A DNA stretch of 17,582 bases from an uncultured Oscillospiraceae bacterium. GTDB lineage: Bacteria > Bacillota > Clostridia > Oscillospirales > Oscillospiraceae. The stretch covers positions 1 through 17,582 of the forward strand of contig CAKTED010000005.1 in the NCBI GenBank assembly GCA_934546725.1, written 5' to 3'. Under the pieces are notes generated by a model. That model made no database searches and was not told the DNA's origin. It saw nothing but the letters and a program-made list of their open reading frames with translations. Both the position numbers and the translations under genes were made by a program. Shown piece after piece: positions 1 through 7,669 of the stretch (its first letter is position 1; the number at the start of each line of letters is the position of its first letter).

Positions 1-202
1 GCTCCCTTGCTCCTCCTTTTCGGCCGCGATCCGCTACGCTGGGTTCGCGTCCGAGACGGGGGAGGGGGATTCCACGGCCTGCGGCCTCTGAATGACGGAG
101 ACTTTGGGACCCCGCGTCCACTGACGTACCGCTCTGCCCCTGACCCGGGGATCCCCGCTGCGCGAGGATGACGGAGGAAACGGCGACCCTCCCACGTCCA
201 CG
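1..202. repeat. Interspersed repeat cluster 1 (L, C and D modules)
   Basis: Noncoding. Positions 1-57 are the end of the 120-bp L module, inverted relative to the copies at 3858, 11872 and 17438 and cut by the window edge. Next come a C module (66-121: GGGGATTCC, hairpin core GGCCTGCGGCC, CTGAATGACGG, GCGTCCAC) and a D module (135-202: GGGGATCCCCGC...GCGAGGATGACGG...CGTCCACG). Short frames read through here are repeat artefacts. Positions 203-299 hold no gene; GCGGA-atta-TCCGC (near 268-281) is a small hairpin just before the next gene's ribosome binding site. Confidence 0.85.
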
Positions 203-299
203 ATACCCCGCGTCCCCACAACCCCCGCGCCCCCACGCCATCACAAAAAATCAAATACAGAAAACAGCGGAATTATCCGCAGAAAATGGAGTATACTAA

Positions 300-1688
300 A
301 TGAAAACCGACGTTCTCATCATTGGCGCCGGCCCTGCCGGCATATTCACCGCGCTGGAGATGATCCGCCGCGGCAGCAAAAAGAAGATCGTCCTCGTCGA
401 GAAGGGGCGCGCCGTCGAAAAGCGCCACTGCCCGAAGAGCGAGACGAAAAAATGTCTCAACTGCAAGCCCTATTGCCACATTACCAGCGGCTTTTCCGGC
501 GCGGGCGCGTTCTCGGACGGCAAGCTTTCCCTTTCCGCTGAGGTCGGCGGCGACCTGCCAGAGCTTATCGGCATGGACCGCGCGCAGGAGCTGATTGATT
601 ACACCGATAAGATTTACCTCGACTTCGGCGCGGATGAGCACGTTGAGGGCCGCGAGGCCACGGATGAGGTGAAGGAGATACGCCGCCGCGCCATTCAGGC
701 GGGCCTCAAGCTCGTGGACTGCCCCATCCGCCACCTCGGCACGGAGAAGGCGCAGGAGCTCTACCTCGCCATTCAGAATCACCTCGCCGCGAACGGAGTG
801 GACATCCTCTTCGATACGCTCTGCACGGACCTCGTCATAAAGGACGGCGTGTGCCGGGGCGCGAGACTGGAAAATTCCTCCGGCGTCATAGAGGTCGAGG
901 CGGATAACACCGTCATCGCGGCCGGACGCGGCGGCGCGGACTGGCTGGAGAACCAGTGCTCCGTCCACAATATCCACCACAAGCCCGGCACGGTCGATAT
1001 CGGCGTGCGCGTGGAGGTGAGAACGGAGATCATCGAGGACGTGAACCGCGCGCTCTATGAATCCAAGCTCATCGGCTACCCCAAGCCCTTCAAGAACAAG
1101 GTAAGAACCTTCTGCCAGAACCCCGGCGGCTTTGTAAGTCAGGAAAATTACGACGGTGGTCTGAGCGTCGTGAACGGCCATTCCTATAAGGAGCTGAAGT
1201 CGCAGAACACGAACGTTGCGATCCTCTGCTCGCATAATTTTACGCAGCCCTTCAACCAGCCCATTGCCTTCGCGCGCAGGATCTGCGAGCTGACGAACAT
1301 GCTCAGCGGCGGCGGCATCATGGTCCAGCGCTTCGGCGACATTATCGACGGCAAGCGCACCTGGCAGAAGGAGCTGGACAAGTCCAACGTCCGCCCCACG
1401 CTGCCGGACGCCGTCGCGGGCGATATCACCTTTGCCATGCCGTACCGCACAATGACAAATATAATCGAGTTTATCCGCGCGATGGACCACGTCGTCCCCG
1501 GCTTCGCGGCGGACGAAACGCTGCTCTATTCCCCCGAGGTGAAGTTTTACAGCAATAAGGTCAAGCTGGACGAGGAGCTCAATTCCAGCGTGGGCGGCCT
1601 GTTCTGCCTTGGCGACGCCAGCGGCTGGACGCGCGGCCTGATGATGGCCTCCGCCATGGGCGTCATGCTCGGCCAGCGCCTCGTCTGA
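300..1688 (+). CDS. FAD-dependent oxidoreductase (COG2509-like)
   Basis: A 462-residue protein. The N-terminus has a Rossmann dinucleotide-binding motif (VLIIGAGPAG, GxGxxG at residues 9-14). The C-terminus has the second FAD-contact motif (GLFCLGDASGWTRGL, Gly-Asp at about 438-439). This combination is typical of the NAD(P)/FAD-dependent dehydrogenase family COG2509, whose substrate is not generally known. Four cysteines sit close together after the FAD motif (C44, C52, C55, C59), followed by a Gly-rich GFSGAGAFSDGKLSL segment; they could bind a metal or cluster or be redox-active. No signal peptide or membrane segment is seen, so it is probably cytoplasmic. Start: ATG with GGAG at 288-291, 8 bases upstream. 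It is a lone transcription unit between repeat clusters, so context does not suggest a pathway. The family call is sound; the substrate is unknown. Confidence 0.85.
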   Translation: MKTDVLIIGAGPAGIFTALEMIRRGSKKKIVLVEKGRAVEKRHCPKSETKKCLNCKPYCHITSGFSGAGAFSDGKLSLSAEVGGDLPELIGMDRAQELIDYTDKIYLDFGADEHVEGREATDEVKEIRRRAIQAGLKLVDCPIRHLGTEKAQELYLAIQNHLAANGVDILFDTLCTDLVIKDGVCRGARLENSSGVIEVEADNTVIAAGRGGADWLENQCSVHNIHHKPGTVDIGVRVEVRTEIIEDVNRALYESKLIGYPKPFKNKVRTFCQNPGGFVSQENYDGGLSVVNGHSYKELKSQNTNVAILCSHNFTQPFNQPIAFARRICELTNMLSGGGIMVQRFGDIIDGKRTWQKELDKSNVRPTLPDAVAGDITFAMPYRTMTNIIEFIRAMDHVVPGFAADETLLYSPEVKFYSNKVKLDEELNSSVGGLFCLGDASGWTRGLMMASAMGVMLGQRLV

Positions 1689-1735
1689 CGGTGTGCGCCG
1701 CTGTCCCTCAGAGGGAGCGAAAGTAACGATTTTTT

Positions 1736-2091
1736 CGTCATTCAGAGGGAGCAAAGCGACCGAAGAATCCCCCGGTTGGTTCTGCCGGGGTAACGATGAC
1801 GTACTCTCAAACATTGCTGTCATTCTCGCGCTCCGCGCGGGAATCCCCCGGTTGGTTCTGCCGGGGAAACGGTGACGGCTCTGAAAATATTGCTGTCATT
1901 CTCGCGCTTTGCGCGGGAATCCCCCTGTTGGTTGCGTAATGGAAACGATGACGCACTACTGTGCCCCTGACCGGGGGATCCCCGCTTCGCGAGGATGACG
2001 GAGGAGAGGGCGACCCTCCCGCGTCCACGTTACTGGCGCACCCCTCTGAATGACGTAGACCTTGGGCGTTTCGCGTCCACGGTCCCCCGCA
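1736..2091. repeat. Interspersed repeat cluster 2 (A, B, B, D, partial C)
   Basis: It fills the gap between the oxidoreductase and the protease. A module 1736-1773 (CGTCATTCAGAGGGAGC...GAAGAATCCCCC); B modules 1817-1849 and 1893-1925 (CTGTCATTCTCGCGCT...GCGCGGGAATCCCCC); D module 1964-2029; decayed C module 2041-2091. The two B units repeat in tandem with a 76-bp period that includes the spacer GGTTGGTTCTGCCGGGG. Positions 2092-2243 are the protease upstream region; no convincing promoter was found. A small hairpin CCCGC-gatga-GCGGG lies at 2206-2220, just before the ribosome binding site. Confidence 0.85.
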
Positions 2092-2243
2092 TCCGCGGCA
2101 CATCTCCTGCAAGGGAGCAATGTTCAAAATAAGTTATTTCCCAATTCATAAAAAGGACATAAACGGGTGCTAACCTTTAACCGTAAACAGAAAGAAAGCA
2201 TCCGCCCCGCGATGAGCGGGAGCTTCTCTGACAGGAGGAAACG

Positions 2244-3587
2244 ATGATGAGTGAATACATGCCCGGCAACCCCGGCGATCAGAATCAGGAACAGAACAGC
2301 TACGGTTTTCAGAACTACAACAACAATTATAATTACGGCTATAACGGCGGCTATCAGCCGCAGCCGCCGAAGAAAAAGAAGAAGACCGGCCGCATCGTGG
2401 CGCTGTGTCTCGCGTGCGTGCTCCTTGCGGGCGCGGCGGGCGTCGGCACGGGCGTTTTCGTCTCGAGCCTGAACAATGCCTCTGTTTCGCAGGCTCCGTC
2501 GGCCTCGGGCGGCACGACGAACGGCGGCACGCAGGATAACGGCGGCAGCGGCACGGTGCTAGATACGCAGATAGTCGGAAACGGCGGCAATACCTCCGTC
2601 AAGTCCGAATATACCGGCGACACGCTCTCCGCCGAGGAGATTTACGCCATGGGCGTAAAGGCCTGCGTCGGTATCCGCACGGACGTTACGCAGAACATTT
2701 TCGGCCAGGTCACGTCCTCTGCCATAAGCGGCTCCGGCTTCGTGATCTCTTCCGACGGATACATTCTCACGAATTACCACGTTATTGAAACGGCGGACGA
2801 GCAGGGGCTTGAGATCACGGTAACGTTTTACGACGGCCAGAGCTATACCGCTCAGATCGTCGGCAAGGACGCCGAAAACGACGTTGCCCTCATCAAGATA
2901 GACGCGCAGAATCTTCCCACGCTCGTTATCAATACGACCGGCGACCTTCTCGTCGGCCAGCAGGTCTACGTTATCGGCAACCCCCTCGGCGAGCTGACGT
3001 ACAGCATGACAGGCGGCATCGTCTCCGCGCTTGACCGCGAGATTAGCGTTGAGTCCAACGTGAGCATAAACATGTTCCAGACCGACGCTGCCATAAATTC
3101 CGGAAACTCCGGCGGCCCCGTGCTCAACGATAAGGGCGAGGTCATCGGCATCGCCTCCGCAAAATACGCCTCCACCGGTGTTGAGGGACTCGGCTTCGCC
3201 ATCCCCATAGAGGACGCCATGAATATCGTTGACGACCTTGTCCAGTACGGCTACGTTCGCGGCAAGCCCTACTTCGGCATCAGCGTGCGCACGATGACCG
3301 ACAGCGTTGCGCAGTATTATAACTGGGCGGCGGGTGCTTACGTCGTCAAGGTTGACGAGAACAGCTGTGCCTCCGTCGCGGGACTCAGGGTCGGCGATAT
3401 CATCACGAAGCTTGACGATACTGACGTGACCTCCAGCTCCGACCTCATTAAGGCAAAGCATGAGTATACTGCGGGCGACACGGCGCACCTGACGGTTTAC
3501 AGAAACGGCGAGTACGTCCAGCTCGTGATAACCTTTGACGAGGAGGGCGCGAGGAACATGCTCACCGGCGAAAGCCAGAACGGCTGA
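2244..3587 (+). CDS. HtrA/DegP-family membrane-anchored serine protease with PDZ domain
   Basis: A 447-residue protein. Residues 1-42 are a cytoplasmic tail rich in Asn, Gln, Tyr and Gly, followed by a KKKKK stop (43-47) and one transmembrane helix (about 51-73), giving an N-in, protease-out topology. A disordered Gly/Ser/Thr linker (80-120) leads to a trypsin-like domain with the catalytic triad His179 (TNYHVIE), Asp213 (NDVALIKID) and Ser289 (GNSGGPV). A PDZ domain follows (about 340-432; GLRVGDIITKLDD). This is the standard HtrA/YyxA layout of Firmicutes, used in quality control of misfolded proteins outside the membrane. Start: AGGAGG at 2233-2238; ATG 2244 and ATG 2247 are both possible, with 2247 equally well spaced. 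It is monocistronic and ends at a strong terminator. The Q/N/Y tail is unusually prion-like. Confidence 0.93.
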   Translation: MMSEYMPGNPGDQNQEQNSYGFQNYNNNYNYGYNGGYQPQPPKKKKKTGRIVALCLACVLLAGAAGVGTGVFVSSLNNASVSQAPSASGGTTNGGTQDNGGSGTVLDTQIVGNGGNTSVKSEYTGDTLSAEEIYAMGVKACVGIRTDVTQNIFGQVTSSAISGSGFVISSDGYILTNYHVIETADEQGLEITVTFYDGQSYTAQIVGKDAENDVALIKIDAQNLPTLVINTTGDLLVGQQVYVIGNPLGELTYSMTGGIVSALDREISVESNVSINMFQTDAAINSGNSGGPVLNDKGEVIGIASAKYASTGVEGLGFAIPIEDAMNIVDDLVQYGYVRGKPYFGISVRTMTDSVAQYYNWAAGAYVVKVDENSCASVAGLRVGDIITKLDDTDVTSSSDLIKAKHEYTAGDTAHLTVYRNGEYVQLVITFDEEGARNMLTGESQNG

Positions 3588-3615
3588 CGCGAATTTGCTT
3601 TGCTCCCCCTTTTAT

Positions 3616-3651
3616 GGTCTCCGACCGCAGAAATGCGGCCGGGGACCTTTT
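3616..3651 (+). terminator. Rho-independent terminator after the HtrA protease
   Basis: A 14-bp stem (3616-3629 with 3634-3647; one A-C mismatch, one G-T pair) closed by a GAAA tetraloop and followed by TTTT at 3648-3651. It begins 29 bases after the protease stop codon. Confidence 0.88.
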
Positions 3652-3698
3652 GCGTTGTGGGGGATGGCGATGCACTTTGCTGTGCACGTCACTTTCCG

Positions 3699-4246
3699 CA
3701 CGTCATTCAGAGAGAGCGTGGGTAATGTTTAATTCATAATGCGGAATTTTTGCTGTCATTCAGAGCCTGCACAGGCAGGCGAAGAATCCCCGGTATGGTG
3801 CTGAAAGGCAGCGATTATTTCCGTCATTCAGAGAGAGCGTAGCGACAATCCCCTCCGCCTCGGCCGCGAACCCAGCGAAGCGGATCGCGGCCGAAAAGGA
3901 GGAGCAAGGAAGTGAGCGAGGCTTTCGACGCAAGGAGGAAGCGGAGTCGAGCGTACTTTGCGACGACGCAATCCCCCCCTGTTGGTTCCACCGTGGCAGC
4001 GACCACCGCCTCCTCAGTCCTGCTGTCATTCTCGCGCTCCGCGCGGGAATCCCCCAAATGGTTCCACCGAAGTAACGACAACGTACTGCGGTACCCCTCC
4101 ATAGGGGATTACACGGGCTTCGCCCTCTGAATGACGGAGACCATGGGTCTCCCGCGTCCACGATTTGGCTGCTGCCCCTGACCAGGGGATTCCACGGCCA
4201 CTGACGTGGCCTCTGAATGACGGAAACCATGAATTTCCGCATCCAC
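3699..4246. repeat. Interspersed repeat cluster 3 (A, L, B, C, C modules)
   Basis: It fills the gap between the convergent protease and nusA operon. Partial A at 3702-3720; AT-rich boundary motif 3731-3750 (ATTCATAATGCGGAATT); A variant with core GCCTGCacagGCAGGC at 3752-3791; partial A 3832-3853 running into an L module (3858-3977); B module 4021-4053; C modules 4094-4161 (core GGGCTTCGCCC) and 4176-4246 (core GGCCACTGACGTGGCC). No gene is supported; frames of 70-160 codons here are in repeat sequence and lack ribosome binding sites. Confidence 0.85.
3858..3977 (+). repeat. L module, 120-bp conserved insert of the repeat family
   Basis: It differs from the copy at 11872-11991 at only two of 120 positions and is more diverged from 17438-17557. 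It starts CCTCGGCCGCGAACCCAGCG and ends GACGACGCAATCCCCC. It contains internal complementary stretches (for example CGGCCGCGA with TCGCGGCCG) and no credible start site. Confidence 0.85.
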
Positions 4247-4280
4247 GGTCCCACCCATCACCCCCGCCACAACGCAGAAA

Positions 4281-4320
4281 GGCCGCTGCATGACTGCGAA
4301 TATCGCGCCGTGCAGCGGCC
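4281..4320 (-). terminator. Terminator at the end of the nusA-infB operon
   Basis: A perfect 10-bp stem (GGCCGCTGCA, 4281-4290, with TGCAGCGGCC, 4311-4320) and a 20-base loop. On the minus strand TTTCTG follows. It lies 26 bases beyond the infB stop codon, so the operon appears to end with infB. Confidence 0.7.
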
Positions 4321-4346
4321 ATATTCACGGAAAAAGCGCCCGAAGC

Positions 4347-6779
4347 TTACGGCTGGATCTGCTCCATCGTATAGGCCTCGATGATGTCGCCTTCCTTGAT
4401 ATCGTTGAACTTCTCGATGGAAAGACCGCACTCGAAGCCGGAAGCGACCTCCTTAACGTCATCCTTGAAGCGCTTGAGGGAGGCAAGCTCGCCCTCGTGA
4501 ATGACGATGCCGTCACGAACAAGGCGGACGGAGGCGTTGCGGGTAAGCTTGCCGTCCTGCACGTAGCAGCCGGCGATGGTGCCGATCTTGGAGACCTTAT
4601 AGGTCTGGCGGACCTCGGCGTGGCCGAGCAGGACCTCGCGGAACTGCGGAGCCAGCATGCCCTTCATTGCCGCCTCGATCTCCTCAATGCACTCGTAAAT
4701 TACGCGGTACATGCGCATATCGACCTTGGCGCGCACGGCGCTTTCGCGCGCGGCGGCGTCGGGACGGACGTTGAAGCCGACAATGATGGCGTTGGAGGTG
4801 GAGGCGAGCATGATGTCGCTCTCGTTTATCGCGCCGACGGCGGAGTGGATGACCTTTACGCGCACCTCGTCGTTGGAGAGCTTCTCCAGCGAGGTCTTGA
4901 CGGCCTCTGCGGAGCCCTGAACGTCCGCCTTGACGATGATGGCCAGCTCCTTGAGCTCGCCCTCCCTGATCTGGGCAAAGAGATCGTCCAGCGAGACCTT
5001 GCGCTCGCTGCCGGTGGACTGCTGCTTCTTCTCCTCCTTGCGCTGCTCAACAAGCTCGCGAGCCATGCGCTCATCCTCGACTACGTTGAAATCGTCGCCC
5101 GCGCCGGGAGTCTCGCTCATGCCGGTTATCTCAACGGGGACGGAGGGACCGGCGGCGCTGATGCGCTGGCCCTTGTCGTTTATCATCGTGCGCACGCGGC
5201 CGACGGCGGTACCGGCGATAATAACGTCGCCGGAGTGGAGCGTACCGTTCTGCACGAGCACGGTGGCGATGGGGCCGCGGCCCTTATCAAGCCGCGCCTC
5301 GATAACGGTTCCTCTCGCGCGGCGGTTGGGGTTGGCCTTCAGCTCGCGCATCTCGGCCTCGAGCGCGACCATCTCGAGCAGGTTATCCACACCCATGCCG
5401 GTTTTTGCGGATATCTCGCAGACGATGGTGTCGCCGCCCCAGTCCTCGCAGACAAGCTCGTGCTCCGTAAGCTGCTGCTTGATGCGGTCCGGGTTCGCGC
5501 CGGGCTTATCCATCTTGTTTATCGCAACGATAATGGGGATGCCCGCCGCCTTCGCGTGGCTGATGGACTCGATGGTCTGCGGCATGATGCCGTCGTCCGC
5601 CGCGACGACGAGGATGGCGACGTCCGTTACCATCGCGCCGCGCGCGCGCATGGAGGTGAAGGCCTCGTGGCCGGGAGTATCAAGGAAGGTTATGGGCTTG
5701 CCGTTGATCTCGACCTGGTACGCGCCGATGTGCTGCGTAATGCCGCCCGCCTCGCCGTCGGCCACGTTCGCGTGGCGGATGCGGTCGAGCAGCGAGGTCT
5801 TGCCATGGTCAACGTGACCCATGACGACGACGACAGGGGCGCGCGGACGCAGATCCTCTGCCTTATCCTCGGAATCGTCTATAAGGCGCTCCTCGATCGT
5901 AACGACGACCTCTTTTTCAACGATGCAGCCGAGCTCCATGGCGACGAGCGCGGCGGTATCGTAATCGATCGTGTCGGAAACAGAGGCCATGGTGCCGAGC
6001 TTTATGAGCTGGCGGACCACCTCCGCGCCGGTCTTCTTCATGCGAGAGGCCAGCTCGCCAACGTTGATGGTGTCCGGAATGGAGACCTTCGTGGGAGCCT
6101 TTTTGGCGATCTCAAGCTGCAGCTTCTGCATCTGAGCGCGCTGCTCCTGGCGCTTCTTTGCGCCCTGGGCCATCATGCTGCCCTTCTTGTCGCCGCGCTT
6201 GCCGAACTTTTCCTTGCCCTGTTTTGCGTTTGCAAGGCGGTCGGGAACAAATTTGTCAAGCCGTTCGTCGTACTTCGCGGCGTTGAGCGTGGCTCCGCTG
6301 GTGTCGATAATGCGCTTTTGCGGAACTCTCGACCTGGGCTGCTGATTCTGCTGCGGCTGCTGACCCTGGGCGGCGGGCTGCTGAGCCTGAGCGGGCTGCT
6401 GCGCGGGGCGCTGGGGCTGACCGCCCTGCTGTGCCGGACGCTGGCCGCCCTGCTGCTGCGCGTGGCGCGGGGCCTGAGCTCCCTGAGCGGCGGGCTTCGC
6501 CTGCTGCGGCGGCTGCTGCTGCGCGGGAGCCTTCGCCTGCTCCGTCTTCGCGGGCTCGGGCTTTTTTGCCTCGGGCTTCTTCGCGTCGGCATAGACCTCC
6601 GTGATATCCTTTATCTGATTATTCAGCGTAAGGTAATCGAAAATGATGTTCAGTTCGCTGTCCGTAAGCACCTGCATGTGATTTTTTGGTGTTTCGGCGT
6701 ACTTTGTAAGGATCTCCGTAACGACCTTTGACGAGGTTTTGAAATCCTTCGCCACCTCATGCACTCTGTATTTTATCAT
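4347..6779 (-). CDS. infB: Translation initiation factor IF-2
   Basis: An 810-residue GTPase that delivers initiator tRNA to the 30S subunit and promotes subunit joining. An IF2-N helical domain (1-55, [12 protein letters not shown]) is followed by a Gln/Ala/Pro-rich linker (80-150), a basic region (150-225) and a second IF2-N domain (230-290). The G domain has GHVDHGKT (321-328), GGITQHIG (345-352), DTPGH (367-371), NKMD (421-424) and SAK (457-459), followed by domains II-IV. Start: the frame is open for 10 more codons upstream, but GGGGAGG lies 7 bases before the ATG at 6779, while the upstream ATG (6785) is only one base after it; 6779 is therefore preferred. It is the last gene of the operon, 42 bases after ylxQ. 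rbfA, which usually follows infB, is absent and a terminator comes instead. Confidence 0.97.
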   Translation of the reverse strand: MIKYRVHEVAKDFKTSSKVVTEILTKYAETPKNHMQVLTDSELNIIFDYLTLNNQIKDITEVYADAKKPEAKKPEPAKTEQAKAPAQQQPPQQAKPAAQGAQAPRHAQQQGGQRPAQQGGQPQRPAQQPAQAQQPAAQGQQPQQNQQPRSRVPQKRIIDTSGATLNAAKYDERLDKFVPDRLANAKQGKEKFGKRGDKKGSMMAQGAKKRQEQRAQMQKLQLEIAKKAPTKVSIPDTINVGELASRMKKTGAEVVRQLIKLGTMASVSDTIDYDTAALVAMELGCIVEKEVVVTIEERLIDDSEDKAEDLRPRAPVVVVMGHVDHGKTSLLDRIRHANVADGEAGGITQHIGAYQVEINGKPITFLDTPGHEAFTSMRARGAMVTDVAILVVAADDGIMPQTIESISHAKAAGIPIIVAINKMDKPGANPDRIKQQLTEHELVCEDWGGDTIVCEISAKTGMGVDNLLEMVALEAEMRELKANPNRRARGTVIEARLDKGRGPIATVLVQNGTLHSGDVIIAGTAVGRVRTMINDKGQRISAAGPSVPVEITGMSETPGAGDDFNVVEDERMARELVEQRKEEKKQQSTGSERKVSLDDLFAQIREGELKELAIIVKADVQGSAEAVKTSLEKLSNDEVRVKVIHSAVGAINESDIMLASTSNAIIVGFNVRPDAAARESAVRAKVDMRMYRVIYECIEEIEAAMKGMLAPQFREVLLGHAEVRQTYKVSKIGTIAGCYVQDGKLTRNASVRLVRDGIVIHEGELASLKRFKDDVKEVASGFECGLSIEKFNDIKEGDIIEAYTMEQIQP

Positions 6780-6821
6780 GAGCATACCTCCCCGATAATG
6801 CTTGGGCATTGCCCTTGGTTT

Positions 6822-7220
6822 TTACTTTTCCGCTTCCCGCTGAAGGCTTTTACGGCGCTCCCTGCGGGGCTTGAGCCGTTCAGTAAGCTCTTTGAGCGCG
6901 GGGGCGTATGCGGGATCGTCCGCCGCGAGCTTTTCAAGAAATGATTTTGAAAAATTTTTGTCCGTTATGGCCATAACGGCGGCAACGCGCCGGCCGAGCA
7001 GCTCTCCGAGGCTGTCCTTATCATAGGGCAGACGCAGATACATTACGTTGCAGAGCTCCGCGATATGCTCCGCCTTGCCGCACGTATTTTCGGCGGCGTC
7101 CGCAGCCGTCATAAGAAGCCGCGCCGAGCCCGAGCGCGCCGCGCCAAGGGCCCCGTCCTCGCCCACGGTAAGCGCGCCCGCGCGCTTGCACATGCCGAGA
7201 AAATTAAGCGTTTTGTCCAC
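6822..7220 (-). CDS. ylxQ: L7Ae-family RNA-binding protein YlxQ
   Basis: A 132-residue protein of the ribosomal L7Ae/L30e/S12e/Gadd45 fold, the family that binds kink-turn RNA; YlxQ proteins are encoded in nusA-infB operons of Firmicutes. The N-terminus (DKTLNFLGMCKRAGALTVGED) is the typical YlxQ opening. The body is about 100 residues, and the remaining ~30 form a basic tail (LKPRRERRKSLQREAEK) that makes this copy longer than usual and may add RNA contacts. It starts with GTG at 7220, preceded by AAAGGAGG, and overlaps the end of ylxR by 17 bases, so translational coupling is likely. The family is clear; the cellular RNA target is unknown. Confidence 0.88.
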   Translation of the reverse strand: MDKTLNFLGMCKRAGALTVGEDGALGAARSGSARLLMTAADAAENTCGKAEHIAELCNVMYLRLPYDKDSLGELLGRRVAAVMAITDKNFSKSFLEKLAADDPAYAPALKELTERLKPRRERRKSLQREAEK

Positions 7221-7494
7221 CGTCCGCCTCCTTTGCCATTGCCAGTTCCATCGAGTCGTATATTTCCGCCGGGATCTCCGTCTCCAGCGCTCTTGCTATC
7301 GCGCCGGACTTGCGGGCCTTCTTCAGACACTGGGCGTTCGGGCAGAGGTATGCACCCCGTCCCGGAGCCTTGCCGCGAAAATCCAGCGAAACGCCGCCCT
7401 CCGGCGAGCGGACGACGCGGATGAGCTCGCGCTTGGGCTTCATCTCGCGGCAGCCCATACACTGCCGCATCGGTATTTTTTTCTGCACGGCCAT
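7204..7494 (-). CDS. ylxR: YlxR family (DUF448) RNA-binding protein
   Basis: A 96-residue basic protein. The family markers are present: CMGC (residues 12-15), KRELIRVVR, and GRGAYLCPNAQC, the YlxR signature. YlxR proteins are nucleic-acid binding and sit between nusA and ylxQ in Firmicutes. Start: ATG at 7494 with AAGGAGG nine bases upstream. The frame stays open for another 55 codons to 7659, but that part is repeat sequence (it reads as PKGFRHSEAAGRGIPHAG) and should not be annotated as protein. It overlaps ylxQ by 17 bases. It is separated from nusA by 175 bases holding a repeat, unlike the tight spacing elsewhere in the operon. Confidence 0.92.
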   Translation of the reverse strand: MAVQKKIPMRQCMGCREMKPKRELIRVVRSPEGGVSLDFRGKAPGRGAYLCPNAQCLKKARKSGAIARALETEIPAEIYDSMELAMAKEADGGQNA

Positions 7495-7561
7495 GCCGCG
7501 ATACCTCCTTGAGCTGATGATTTTCTGTTGCCCCGGCGGGGTGACGGCAGCGTAATGCCCT

Positions 7562-7631
7562 GCCCCTGCGTGGGGGATTCCACGGCCTGCGGCCTCTGAA
7601 TGACGGAAACCTTTGGGTCTGCGCGTCCACG
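7562..7631 (+). repeat. C-module repeat inside the nusA operon
   Basis: A single C module (CCCCTGCGTGGGGGATTCC, hairpin core GGCCTGCGGCC, TGAATGACGG, GCGCGTCCACG) in the nusA-ylxR gap (7495-7669). Repeat-like spacer sequence surrounds it (7530-7660). It must be transcribed with the operon. It is the only repeat in the window that lies inside an operon. Confidence 0.85.
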
Positions 7632-7669
7632 ACACCGTACTGCCCTGCCCCTGCGTCACTGCCGGGCGC

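Noticed and set aside
273..1823. 516-codon minus-strand frame opposite the FAD oxidoreductase
   Set aside because: Antisense shadow of a well-supported gene; it has no ribosome binding site and runs into repeat sequence.
3760..4328. Several 60-164-codon frames in cluster 3
   Set aside because: All lie in interspersed repeats, recur as fragments in the other clusters, lack ribosome binding sites and show no domain.
4290..6731. 813-codon open frame on the plus strand opposite infB
   Set aside because: It is the mirror of a GC-rich gene with strong third-position bias. The protein is Leu/Ala/Asp-rich with no domain, and infB on the other strand is certain.
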